Below are positions 37,201 to 51,635 of a DNA stretch of 64,000 bases, in pieces. Made by a program: the position numbers and the translations under genes. Positions within the stretch are counted from its first letter, which is position 1. Each line of letters begins with the position of its first letter. Below the pieces are notes generated by a model. It did no database searches, had not been told where the DNA came from, and saw only the letters and a list, made by a program, of their open reading frames with translations. This stretch comes from Cinnamomum chago. Its lineage: Eukaryota; Streptophyta; Magnoliopsida; Laurales; Lauraceae. Location of the stretch: the NCBI GenBank assembly GCA_038049695.1, contig CP142451.1, forward strand, positions 10,414,001-10,478,000. The letters are read 5' to 3'.

Positions 37201-40200
37201 ACCTCTAACATTTTGACAGCAAGTGTTTATTTAAGTGATGGTCATGTGAATCCCTGTGGAAACTGCATACTGCAAATGTGAGACTGAGTTTGTGTTTTAT
37301 GGAGCCATTCAATTACTTTCTTTCACTAAACTTAATGTTTATTTTCTTTGCAGCAATCCTGATCAATCAAAACACCTGGAGACTGCAAGGATGCATTTAT
37401 TTGATACATGGATTGATTTTGTTAACTTGAGATCTGAAACATACGCCGAGAACAGCCGTATTCCGACAATGGTATCCATTATTTTTCGTTTTTTAAGCAG
37501 CAATCTACTGGTTTCAATTAGAGAATTGCAGTTTGTACTTGATTATAGTTGTTACTTTTGACTTCTATGTTCTATGCACATGAAGACATATTTGTAGTTC
37601 TGACATGTAAAAGTAGTTTATGTACTTCATGTTAGAGATTAAGTGATGAGCAGTCAACTTGTTAGTGAGGGTTCCAAATACCCATTCGAGGACTTGTAAT
37701 GTATAAGTCTCTCTTAAATGTTCGCAATATTATTCAAGGGACTGTGTGGGGATCTTTCTCGGAAACTAATTTGTAGTTCTTTGTATTCCTTGTATGCTTT
37801 CACTATCTTTAAAGTATGACCCACAAACCAGGTTGCAATAGTAATTTAGTACTGAATTTGCTTCATTTTTAACTGGCTAAAGTTTTTAGGATAGTAATTT
37901 TATGTTCTAGGAAAATCAGAAATAATAATGGTTACACACTCTTGGAATATTCCTGCTCAATTAATATTACATGTGTATGGGGTGGGTGTTTAAGATCTGG
38001 GGAAAGAATTAGATTATATATTTACTACTTCTGGGACTTTAGTTGCGGAGGATAACTTCTCTGGCAACTTAAGTGTCTTGGATTTTCCTTCCTTTTTCTT
38101 CTTATTCTTTTTCTGTCCAGAAAATTATAGATGTCTGTCCCATGTACCCTATGACTGTGAGCCAGTGAGGTGCCTATAAGGTGGTCAATTCATTATGTAG
38201 GGGTGGTGTGGGGAAACGAGTGCCTATTTTTTGAATTTTCCCATCTCACCCTTAAGCCATCTTATATATTATTTTGTTTTAACAGAGTGCTAATTGTCTT
38301 AGCCATGAGGTTCAAGTCATTATTAATAAATAAAAAAAGTGTCATGTTCCTTATAAAAAAAATTGAAGGTTTGATGGCTATCTGGAAGTTAATTACAGTT
38401 CCATTCTCTTGTGTATCTTATTTTATTGACAAGAGCCTGTAGCACAGTCGGAACTTGCTCAATCCCTGAGGTTGTGGATTCAAGTCTTGCTACCTAAAAA
38501 AATTATCATCTTTTCAGTTCACCCTCTGTCAATATCTGAGTCTTAAGTTATCTCTCTCTCTCTAACCTTGTATTGCGATGCTACTACCAATCTACTTTAC
38601 TCCAAATATATAGTAATGCCCTATGCTCAAAGCTCACGGAACGTGTATTCATGCCACATTGTTAAAGGTACCTATGGTTGTTAAGTAGTTTTTTTTAGAA
38701 GAACATCTTGCTCTGTCGAGTTGCTCGAAGTTGGTAATTAGGTTCATCCATTTTAAATTCAGTCAGAATGATTCCGTTGAACATAAATGTTCCTATGCAT
38801 TGTTTGTATTTTCTATGCTGTTGAAATTGTTAGATTTGGTTCTAAATCTGTTTTTGCAAAATATCTTGCAGAAGTTCGGCACTGCAGAAGAGGATGCATA
38901 TCGAAGAGATCTAACTATAAACAGGTAATATGATATGTCAAAAAAATACAATAACCATTCAGTAAAAGAAGACAAATTTGTACTTTACTCATTTCAGTTG
39001 GTACTTGGTAGTAATTGTCGTCTTTTGCCCTCTTTTACTGTCATTTTAGCTTGTGGGTATCATGGTGTTCTTTTTCATTTAAAACTTGCCTTTTCTGTCT
39101 AATGATTTCTTCTACCAGAAGCACTTATCTGAGCTTGTATGGCAAGTTCAACTTACTTTTACATTAGCTAAGGTACATGCACAAGTATACATCCAATGGC
39201 TTGTCATTAATGATAAAAGCACGTTGAGCTTGTTATTATTTTCAGATTATTTTCCAGGTACACAGGCATTGGGTAGCTGTTAATCTTGGTAATTGACTCA
39301 TGGAAAGGGTTTAATTTCATGTAGGAGTTTATGTGAAGTACTTTTTAGCTTAATACACCACAAATAATTAAATGTTGTTCTTTGATGTCCCTTTCCTCAT
39401 CACATTTTTGTTTAACAATTTTCAGCTAAATCCAGTGATAATGGGGTCACCTTTCCATCACTGACACCTTTTAGCCAAGCAAATTTTATCATCATCAATC
39501 CATATTTCTATTTTTAGAAGTATTTAGATTGTGAGGTGAGCAAATTACTTGTTGATGAATAGTCATCATGCTTATTTCATCAACCTTATAAATGCACTAG
39601 GTACTGGGGAATGGGGATAGCCAAATGGCATCACTATAGAATCCAATTTTAAAGAGAATTGAAAGCAATAAACAAAAAGAAGATGGATATGGCAATGGAT
39701 TTTGGGAGAAAGGAGAACTTTTGCTGATATTTGAGTGTTTGGGGGCACTAAGTTCCTGGTGGATTACTCTTTGATAGGATCAAATCCTCTGTGTACCTTG
39801 AGAACAAAGATCAAAAGAATCGAGAGAAGCGAAGAGGGAACGAACTCAAGGAAGAAGGGTGTTGAAGATGCTAGAAGAAGAGGGAAGCTGGTTCTTCAAT
39901 TTAGATGAAAGTGTGACAGGCCTCCTTTGAGATTGCTTCGACTGTAGATTCTTGGTAGGTGAGCTGAAGGAACTTGTGATGTTGTTAAGCTCTTTTGGGT
40001 TGTCAGGAGGGTTTGTTGATGTCTCTTAATGGTGTGCAAGGTCCCGTAATTTGCTTATCAGGATGCAAAAGTGGTTGATTGGAACCAACATGGGCCAGCC
40101 ACCAATTAGCTGTTGATTGGTAGCACCCAACTGGGTGTGGTCCAGCAATCAGCTGCTAATTGGTAGCACCCAAATGGGTGTGTTCCACTAGACGGCTATT

Positions 40201-43200
40201 GATTGGTGACAGTTTTTTCCCTAGTTACTCCCTGATTTTGAGGGTCTATTTTGGATTTTTTTTTTCACGCATGCAAATTTCTCTAGACGATCCACACATG
40301 CAAATTTTAATTGGATACAATCCTTCAAAGGTCCTGAAGATTGCTGGGAAGGAAAGAAATGATAAAAAGGACTTCATGCCCTACCCTTTGGCTACAAAAG
40401 AGTCCTCCACAATCTACCCTTTGGCTACAAAAGAGTCCTCCACAATTCTTCTTTGGTTTTTTATTGTGCCTACACACCACCTGTTCATACAAGTCTTCTT
40501 TCATTTAAAAGGATGCCTTCCATTCGGCATCTAGAGTATTATTACTTCACGTGAACCTCTTTCTAAACCAATCTTTAGAAACACTTAATCCCCTTATTAT
40601 GAATCTGCCATTTCATCTAACTAGAGTATCGGAAACAATACTTGCTGGTGATTTTGTATGTAGCCTGATAATTGACACATGTTTATTTTTCTTGGGTGTT
40701 AAAAGCATGCTGGGAAAACACATAAGTTCATCATTATCCACACCATCCTCTTCAACAATTTAGTCAGTTGCCTTTAACTCAAGCATTCATATGGGTCCAA
40801 TAATAACTAGCTTTGGCAAAGTGCAATTGAGAATATGATTGATAAGATGTTGACTTTCTCATAGGAGGTTATATATGTGGTCATTCATCAGGAATCACAT
40901 CCTTTCACTAGCTTCACCTCTTTTGTGAATACATCTTTCATTTTTGTCTACTTTTAAATGTTTGACCTCTCTCTCTAGACTGCTAGATTTTTTTTTTTTT
41001 GGGTTCTTCTAGGGATTTGAGCCAGATATTAATTCTATATGTTCATTTCCTTAGACCAATTGTTAAAGTTATTTGTATTACTTTTTTATGACAGCATGTT
41101 CTACAATATAAACACTGATTCAGTTGAAGATTTAACTGGAAGAGGTTAGAGTTTTTTTGTTGCTTGGTGATCATCTTTATAATCTATTATGCGCTGATTG
41201 CTACTTCTTCAATGCCTTGATGCATATGTTTTGTATTCAGGTGTAGCAGACATGAAATCTGGAGTCATTGTTACTCCTTTGCCCCCAAAAGCTACTTTTT
41301 TGGATGATCCACTTAGAGTTCTTCGTGCTATTCGTTTTGGTAATGATTCAGTTATCACTAAATTCTATTTTTATTTGCTTGTAATGGGGCTTGTAATAGT
41401 TATAAATTGTTTGTTTTTTATTGGTACAAAACAAAGAAAGCCTAACAGAACCAAACAAAGAAAAATCAAACAACTGGTATAAATGGATTATAACAAAAGC
41501 AAAACAACAACAGCAACAAATCTGACTCCAAGTGAAGACGAGAAAAAGAAGATCTCATTAAAGTAAAATTGAAACCTTTCTTCTGGCTAAAGAAGAAATT
41601 GGGAAGCAGATCGTTGTGCTAATGGGGAGGCAGATCGTCTGGCTAAAGAAGGAATTGGGAAGCCAGACTTGATCCTTTCTTCTACTTCTGCCTTGCCTTG
41701 TCTTCTTGATTTTTGGTTTTCTTTCCGTCTTGTATAGTTGCTTTTTTTGCATGACCCAGCTTGTTTTTGTTGCTGAGTCTTTTTTGGTTCAGTATAGTGC
41801 TCTTATACTGTACAGAGTCTGTGACTCCTCTCTTTTTTAATGGATTTCAATCGATCTTTAAAAAAAGAAAAAAAGAAAATTGAAACCTCCACGGAAACTT
41901 AGCTGTCAACACCCAAGAGATAGAATTTAAAGAATCACTTTCAACAATCAATGATTCTCGAAAAGAAGAGGCAAAAATGCGAAGAGCTTCCAAGATAGCC
42001 ACCACCTCTGCTTCATTGGACTCCATACGACCCACATGCTTTGAAAACAAGGTAAGAGCTAAGAACAACCCCATAACTGTTGCAGAGCACCCCTCCAACC
42101 CATGCAGGCCCTGGTTTCCCCTTAGCTGCCCCATCAATATTTATAAATTGTATTATTGGTGCTTCATCAGTCAATTTTTTGTCAAGCAGCTCCTTTGATT
42201 TAAATGTTACATAAGTAACATAACACGTCTAACATCTCATTCTATCTGGGATTGCATTCGGTGAATCAGATTTAATGCAATAAAATCAAATCTCCTATAA
42301 GGTTAAGTTCTTGTTTCTTTTCTCTCAGTTTACCCAACGAGATATGACCAGAGAAACAGAAAATGTGGAAACTTTTTGTTCTATAAGCACTCTATGATTC
42401 GAACTCATGGTTAAGCCCCTTCCCTCCTTGCTCTTTAGTAGCTGGACTCTGTCTTCCAACTGATTAGGTTCTAGGGGTGGCAATGTCCTGAGTTCAGGTT
42501 AAGTCGTGGCTTGCTTTGGCTTTTTAGAGCTAGTAGTGGCACAAGGTCCACAAGCCCATGAGATTACACAAGAGGAAAGGAGAAAGAAGGCAACTAGATT
42601 TATTATCTATATATCTATATCATGTCTATATTACAATGGTAAGCTCTATCTTTTCTAACCTACTCTAGATTACAACAGATCAGTAATGTGAGGCCATCTT
42701 GCTGTGGCCCTGTGGCCGTTGTGTCACTACTGGTTTTGGTAGGAGGGACTTCTAACAGGAAGTATCAGTGTGAATAGGAGTGGTGGATAATAAAAAGTTG
42801 GGGTCTTGGGCATCATTATCCTTTATACGTATATTACAGTGTTAAGGGTTTCTACTTTCTAGAAAATGTCTCTGCATGGCTTGTACAGTCACTAAGTGCA
42901 GTGTCAGTAGTGGCTGGGTGTGCTGATATGGGCACAGAGGCAAACACACGGGCTGCTACTCGCTGGAGTGAACAGGTCAATGTAATGATGTGGGGGTGAT
43001 GTGCTGGCATGAATATGATGGCGATGTGCTGATGCATGATGCATCCCTTCCTTGATGAGAACGAGATGGGAATCATATAATTTCTACCACCGAAAAGGCA
43101 AGTAGTTCATGGAGCGATTCGGGAACACCAAGACAGCCCATAATTAAAAGTTTTGGACTGGAGTGGTAACCCATGGGCTAGCCTCTATTAAAAATGGTTT

Positions 43201-46200
43201 AGAAAAGTTTTCAGTTTAGTGGGCTTCATTCAACAGGGCCTTAATGGGCCCAAGCCCACAAACTGACCCAACCCCCGGGGTCGCCCAAGGGTCTACTTGG
43301 TGCCATCCCTTTGGCCCAGCTGGTGGGCCACGTGGGCGTCAACCATTCTACTCTAGACATCGAGAAATATCCAGCAACCAGTTTCCTTTAATTTTAATTC
43401 TTTTCTAAATGGTTTAAAGTTTAAACTAGCTTAGTACTTCTAAAATCTAGGACTTCTATTGCGTTAGTGGTTTTGATCAATGGATATGATGTAATTAGGT
43501 TTATAGTGTTTTATGCATTATAGAAGCCTATTATGTTGGATGATCTGCAGCAATCACTTTAAAAAATTCAATAAATTTAATTATTATTCAATTATTCTCC
43601 TTTGGATTGATTATGTCCACATAATTGAAGTTACGCAGTGAATTACTCAACATTGTAGGTGAGTATTTGTTATTTTGCTACTTGATTTCTTCTCTTTGCT
43701 GTGGCATTTGAATTTTGGGACTTTGGAAATTATCAGATAGTCTGGATTTTAACCCAGACTATGTTATTCCTTCTGTCTTTTCCTTCTTTCTTTTGGGGGC
43801 AGACAATCTCAGAGTGAGGGCCTACGTCCGTGTTGTCGCGCAGAGACGACAGGAGGTGGCAGGGCACCTGAGTGGTAAACTTGTCTGGGACCTAGAAAGT
43901 TCTAGTGTCTACATGCAAATTCCACACGCCAACTTGTGTAGTGTTTGCATGTGTCTCTACGAAACATGGGTGTTTATAATTCCCTTTTTATGGGGAAAGA
44001 ATGATTCTCTTTTCCATTCTTCTTAGATTGGTTCTGTGCCTGTGAGGATTTCTTATCAATTTGTAGTTGCTTTTGCAGTCTCACTTGATGGGTATGTTGA
44101 TGTTTAGTTTTTGCGGCAATCAGATCGGTTTTTATGTGCATCTATTTCTCAAAAATACCTGACTATCGTCTTTTAAATGAGGTTTGCTTTGAGTTTATGC
44201 CTATATATTCATTTTCCATATATTTTATACAGTTTCTTCCTGAAGTTTCTCATATATATAATATAAAAAAAAAACAGTTTCTCATATAGATGGTGAACTA
44301 AGTTTCTTTATCTCTCTTTTGTTAATCCTGATTTTTTTTTTCTTACAGGTGCAAGGTTTGGATTTGTACTAGATGAAGAAGTTAAGAAAGCGGCTGCTGA
44401 TGAGGAGGTGAAAGCTGCACTTGCAAATAAAATAAGCAGAGAGCGCATTGGTCATGAAGTATGATATGTTTGATGTGAAATGATGCCAGTGAATTCCATT
44501 TTGCTTTTCATATTTTTTTACTGATTGCTTTGTTATTTTAAGTTGCTTCTTTCTATTTCTGTGTAGATCGATCTCATGGTATCTGGCAATCGACCGGTTA
44601 ACGCAATGAACTTCATCTGTGAATTACAGTTATTTTGGGTTGTTTTCAGCCTACCTCAAAATTTTGAGCCTGCAGTTGTTGAAGGATGCGACAGGTTTAT
44701 TACAACATCTAAATTTACATGTATAAAATTCCAACACCATGTTTATATTGGATTCTTAGTTCTTTCAACTCATTATATTGAGTGTCATGCTCTTTGCTTT
44801 TTATTGCAAGTAAGCCAAGCTGGCGAATGGGTATCTAAAGAAGCAAGTGATCACCACTTCACATCTAACGTTTATTTTTTTCTCTTCTTTTGTTTTGTGT
44901 ATTTTTTTAATTTTTTTAATATATGTCCATTGCAAGAAAACCTAATCTAAAAGTTAGTTTGACAGGTTTTCTTTTGGGGTGTGCGCGTGCGTGCACGAGG
45001 GTGTGCATTTTGTGTCTTTCTTGGTGTGTATCTATTGAAGCCCTAGAGCATAATGGATGTAATATAATAGTTTCTCATCTAGAGATTTATTTCCTCATCT
45101 AGAGATTGATTCTACTTTCTAGTCCCTTGCTTGTGCATCTTGTAGGGAGGACAATATATCTTGTGCAATGTGCTATTGTTACAATGGAGAGTATTTATGT
45201 TGATTAAGCGTTGATTTTGGATAAAATTCAAAATAGAACTTTGAATGCATCAAACAAAGACATGAATTACCTAGAAAGCTTGCCATGGTGACATTGTTGT
45301 TGTTATATGGATATTAGGTATCAAAAGTGAACCCTCTTATAGTGCTATTGGTTGTTTTTGTCTAAGTTATTTGACATGGTTATTTGTTTGTTTGATTGAT
45401 CCATCATTTCTCTATGATTTCAAGAAAAATCTTGATCATTGCGTGGTCATTCCTTATTTCTTAGCCTAGTTAGAACTTAAAATCCTCTTTTGAACAGGCA
45501 ATGTGTCGCATCTATGAATGCTGCATGGGATGTTCTACAACAAGTTGGATGCTCAATATTCAGTGTAAGTTAAATTTTCCCCAATAAAAGCTCTCTTCTA
45601 TTGATTACCTAAACAAAAAATTGGTTATCATGGACGCATTATTATTTTATGAATTGCTTTTTTCTCATTGATTAGTTAAATTCTTCATACCCTTTGTTGC
45701 ATTAGAACTATTTGTGCTTGTCTCAGAGGCCAAGTAAAAGGGTAAATATTAGTTTGGGCTTGTTTATCAAGAAACATTTTGGATTAGTAACTTGGGCATT
45801 GCTATGTATTGGTGTTGGCAAAGGACAACATCTGGGATTTGATTTTGAAAACTCTAACTGAAGCACATTCATCGAAATAATTTGTCTTGTCTAATCCATG
45901 ATTTGGCATGGTATTAGAGCAAGGTTTCTCTCTGGTCATATAATTTTGTCACTGAATGACCACTATTAACAAGATGTTGGGTTAATTTTTGTACAGGCTT
46001 TACCATTTAAACAAAAAGGTATTTGTATGGGCTTTTGTTGCCATACACCAACCTTATGATCCAGCTATGGGCAGTGGGCTGTTGTCTCAACAGGTTCCCA
46101 CATCCTTAAGTTTTTCAAATATCAGATGTCTATCCAAAACCTGTCAGAGGATGTCACTGCTGGATTTTAGTTGCATTTGAAGGACCAGTAAGGTTGGTGC

Positions 46201-48407
46201 CCAAGTGCTGTCGTCAATCCATTTTTGGAGCAGCCCTTGGTTGGATATATTGGGTGTTTAAATGCTAAGGTTCCATTTTACCAACTGTTTTATCCAATCT
46301 CGGCATTGTCACGTCCATAGTTCTTGGGTCATGGCGGTCAACATGTAATTGTAGATGTGCCCTTTAAGTTGCTGGATTAAATTTGCAAGCCTTCCAATAC
46401 TTTTCAGGGGGCATATCTAAACTGTCTATTGAAAGTATTTCTCATGGTTTCTTCAAAGGACTGGATTTTATCGTTTAATTGTTGAGGCTCTGTTTTTTTG
46501 TCGGTCTTTGAGGCTCTGTTCACCTTGAAGATTTTGATGAATTGCTTGATATTTCCTGCCTTTTGCTTGTTCATGGGAGTGGGTTAGTAGATTTAGTACA
46601 ATTGGTCCAAGCCTTTCTGGACTACCTTCAATCTATGATGCCCAGATACAGCATGGATACAGTAGAGACATGGCTTTTGGGTATGGCAGGCAGGGACACA
46701 GATTTTACACTTAAAGTGAAGTGTCAGTTTAGATACAACCCCATACATTGCCTGTTCTGAAGTATCCAGGCATCACAGCCTTCAATCCGGGTCTGAACCA
46801 ACCTTCAATTTGCTGAACCTTTTACAACACAAGTTTGTACTTGATGCTTGAACCTTCGCCTGGGTACTACGTGCATCAACAGTGAACCTGAAATTTCTGT
46901 TTACACCAGCTTATTCAACATCCACATTCACTGTGTCAAGAATCCTGGTTTGATTCTAAGCCTTTTTCATTTTGGTTACCTTTAGACTTCTTCCCCTTTT
47001 TATTTGTTCTGTTGATATTTTATTATTCTATCACAGTTCAGACACTGTACTCATTTCCCAATTTTTTCTCCATTCTATATAATGTAATAGCAGCTGGTCC
47101 TTATAGCCTGTAGTTTTTTTTTGCAAAGGATTTAGTCTCAGTGAGTGTTTTATCAGATATAAATCTTATCCATTTCAATGTCTGAAGAACTGAAAACTTG
47201 TTATTTTTTCTGTAATTACTTGTGGAAATTTCAGGCTGAACAATGCAGGCTTTACTTGTACGGTGCATTGTTTATCCCTCTTCGGCAGACAGTCTATTTA
47301 GATAGTAAAGGCAAAAAGGCAAGGATTCTCATTTTTTCTGCTCACCGTTTAGATCCTCTAGCTTTTCTATATGAAGCACGACGTCTCTGTTCAGGCTGCT
47401 ATGGTAAACCAGTGATGCACCTTCTTTTAGTAATGAAACTGAAAGTGCACCACTTCTTTATGAACTGAAAAAAAAGCACTATAATGAAAGTTTTTAACTG
47501 AAATTTTGGCTGGCTACATTTCTCTCAAAATTTCTGTGCCAGGCATCAAGTCTTGCAGTTCTAGCCGTGTGCCAACAAGCCAGAATAGCTTTCTTAATGA
47601 CTGGATTCACATCTTAATCCAAGTGGGCTGTCCAATCTTTCCACGACCTTACTGAGAATCATACTGTTCAGCTAATTCTGCTGTTTTCATAAATGATTGA
47701 GCCTTTGATGGTTTTTTTATTATGTTCGTTATGATGATGGTGATTCCATATCATCAGTAGCAAATATCCCATGCTTTGTTCTTGCAGTTCTAGAATTTCC
47801 ACGGTGCACATGTCAAAATCATTCTTTCATTACTTTGATCTGCAGATTCCTGTTGTCAGCAATATCTTTCATAAGTCTCTCAAGCTGAAAACAAAAGATG
47901 CTGAAACGGTCAGTTCAAAATTCTCTTTTCCCTGAAATAACTGGATTGACTAAGTTCTTTATGAGATTGTCCTTTGAAAAGTACTAGTTGTTCAAAGAAT
48001 TTTGAATTACGCTTATGGGATCAGTCAAATGTGATGTCTTATTTCTTTGCAGGTCATCAGCTTGCACAGTGGATGTGAGAGATTTGTTTCTCTGATTCCT
48101 TTCATGACATCAAGCGAGGATTCAGTAGTTGTCAGTGCAGAACTGGAAGAAGAAAATTTCGATGTGTCCCTCCCTTTGAGAAGACGAATATGGACAGGTT
48201 AATTCCCATGTTTTTCCCAAATACTCTTATGCTCTTTGACTACTGCTAACAAGCCATAAAAACTGAAGTACTTTACAAGTCGAGCGGAAGTCTTGAATCT
48301 TGATGATTCGCTTGATAATTCGCTATTACAAGTTGAGTGTCAGCCACCATATAGTCTTACATGATGAATTTCATTTATCAACCATGGTGAAGATTGATTC
48401 TTTTCTT

Positions 48408-48443
<36 letters not shown>

Positions 48444-49532
48444 ATTCATTTTTTGAGACAAGAGCCTGCATAGTTGTAAGGTGCTCTTTGTCACAAACAC
48501 GGGGTTGCAGGCTAGGGCCATGTTTCCTATAGAAAAAAAAAATGCTTACATGTTTATATGCATTCTCTTAACTGTTACTAAGTTTTGCATGGATAGCTTC
48601 ACAAATGACATAATTTTCAGACTTGTTCCTTGTCATTTCTTTGAATGACTTGCAACATGGCTTTCAATTTAGAGGAGCTATTTTCTTGAGGATTATAAAT
48701 TGCTCTCTTTTGGTGTTCCACTGGTGTTTTCACCTTTAGCATTTTGAAGCTTCCAAAGTATCTCTGTTAATGGCAGGTATTCTGAATTAATGGAAACTGC
48801 ATCTGAAAAATCTACAATCTTTGCCATCACAATATACCGGCAGTTCAGGTAGATAAAAGCATGAACAGAAACATGAATGGGAGCTGCTTGTTTAAATTTT
48901 GTCATTTCATTCAAAGAGAATGCTAACAGAAACCCTTTTGGGGATAACATTCAAATACTGTTGATGATTCAGCTGGCTTCTTAGAACTGAAATTTATGTT
49001 CTGAAAATCTGTCATATTGATCAAACAAGTGTGTTTGTAGTATATGATATAATATTTTATGATTATCAACCTTTTTAATAATCGGCCGTGTGTTTGATTT
49101 TTTCTATTACATGTGTTGGTTGCATTTATTGTCAGTTTGTCACCCTTTATATTCCCTGCAATTTCTTGGTAGTTTCTAAATCGAGGATTCTGGGATCTTT
49201 TACATTGTTGCTAACCTTTAGCATTTGCTTGTCCAGGATTGCTTCTGCGACGGCTTAAGGATTTTTGGCGTGTAGCTTTGTTGATGTCAACTTTATTATC
49301 AACCAATAATGACCATACTGAGGAATTTCTGAGGGACCGTTCCAAACTAGAGGAGAAAAGAGATACATTCATGAGAGTAGAGAATTCTATTATTGAGCTA
49401 GGTGAGATTGCCCACACTCTTATTTTCGATATATCTTCAAGTTTGTTGTGAGATTGCCCACACTCTTATTTTCGATATATCTTCAAGTTTGTTGACATGT
49501 CTCTTTCATGGTATTTGTAGTTTGACTGATGG

Positions 49533-49567
<35 letters not shown>

Positions 49568-49911
49568 GTGGGGAATTAAGATGTTCCACTGAAGGTGATT
49601 TTTGTGCATAGACATGTGTAATCGTAGTTTTCATTTCAGACCCTGTATCAGTCAGGTCCAAAAAGGGACTTCTTGGCTGAAATATTGGTCTAAACCGTAA
49701 AATTCAGTCAGTTTATCTCATTTTTCTAAATAATGGCCACACTGAGGAATTTCTAATGGAGCATTCCAAAATAAATTAGAAAAGATATACATTCAAGAGA
49801 GTGGAGAATTCTATTTTTGAACTAGGTGAGATTGCCAACACCCTTTCTATCGTTATATTTCAAGTATGTTGGCGTGTGTCTCTGACATGGTATTTGCAGT
49901 ATGATGGTGTT

Positions 49912-49973
<62 letters not shown>

Positions 49974-51588
49974 GTGGTTTTAGGATCTTCCATTGCAGGT
50001 GATTTTGTGGTTTTAGGATCTTCCATTGCAGGTGATTTTGTATGTGGACAAGTGTAGTTGTGGTTTTCAAACCAAAATTTGGACCCTGTATCAGTCAGGT
50101 CCCAAAAAGATACATCTTGACTGAAATATTGATCTGAACCATAAATTCAGTTTGTTCTTTCATTTTTTAAAAATAAATTGACAATATTTTGAAAAAAATT
50201 AAAAAAATGAGAAACTTCATTCTTAATAGTATTTAGAGTGTTACTAGACTTTTACTTGGAAATAAAACCACTTGAAACTCTTTTTAATAAGTTTTAGATT
50301 TTAAACTGATACCACTACAAATCAGTACTGATCATGGCAGATACCAAGGTATTGGGAGAGATGATTAGTTATGGCTGTCTCTCAAATATCTAAAAAAATT
50401 GGGAGAGATCTCTCAATTTTTCTCAATTCTCTTGGCGTTCCACTTATGTGATCAATTTCTCAAAAAAATTTGAGAAAACCATACATGTTCAGGCCAAGTT
50501 TGACTGAGTTCCTCTTTCTGAAAATACGTTTGGATATATATGCATCTGGCTATTTGATACCAGAATCAACCAACCACAGAGACCTAGCTCCAAAAATTCT
50601 GGTGAGAGCGCACGTGCACCCATGAACAGTTGTAATTTCTTCACTCATGCAAGGAAGATTCTATAATCTGTTTACATGCATGCTTCTACTTCAACGAAGT
50701 GTTGTTTTTGCTGCATAAATTAGATCCTGTCTGATGTTTTAGATTTTATGGATTTTCTGACTTGTTGATTCTAATGGTTTGAGATGCAGATCTTGACAAT
50801 GTGTGGAAAGTTAAACCTTTACTAGATGGGAAAGCTATTATGAACGTTCTACAACTTAAGAGTGGAGGGCGCCAAGTTGGGGAATGGGTAAGACAATAAA
50901 GATCCTTTTATTTTCAAAAGACATTTGAAAACATTGCAAATTCAAGAAATTCATTTAGGCCTGTTTGTTTAGCGCTATCCCAGAATTCCTTCCCGCAGGA
51001 TATCTAAGATTTCTAAATGCTGTCTCCCAGCTGGATTCACAAATGCTCAAGGATCCATGGGCATTTTGAAAGCTAGATATATGAGAATTTATTGAGAATT
51101 ATGCAAAGCCAAAAAAGTAAATCTACCAGGCTCTGCAAAATTCCCAATAGTGAGAAATCCCATCAGAAATTCTTGCAAACAAATGCCACCTTTTTGTTGC
51201 AAGATGTTGAAAATATGACGAGATGAAGTGTGAACTGTGACATTTTGCACTTCTTACTAACCTTTTTGTCCCTAGTATTACAAAAATGAATTTAAAAGGG
51301 CATGTTTATGCTGAGCATTTTCTGCAAATGATGAAAATGTTTTGCAAGGGAATGATTCAGCATTTGTGTTAAATTTTCTATGTTTTTCATTTCCTGAGGT
51401 GAGAGCATTTCTTGCAATCAATTTGGAAAGCAGATTCATGCTCAGGTGATAGATAACCATTTTTTGCAGTTTTATTTTTACATGAGGTAGAGAGGCGTTT
51501 CACTGTAAAAAGTGTTGTCGAATGGAACAGTAAAAAAACTGAAATTGGGGAAGATTTTTATCTTAATTCTCTGAAATCACTGTGGAAG

Positions 51589-51635
<47 letters not shown>

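Noticed and set aside
41565-42215. Twin-primed (5'-inverted) LINE insertion
   Set aside because: The order is tail-bearing plus fragment first, minus fragment after, and the minus LINE continues on the far side of a 13-bp duplicate, so one LINE is nested in another.
49822-50070. Minus-strand frame rich in Arg-Glu and Val-Cys repeats
   Set aside because: It is a translation of the (CT)n(CA)n microsatellite.
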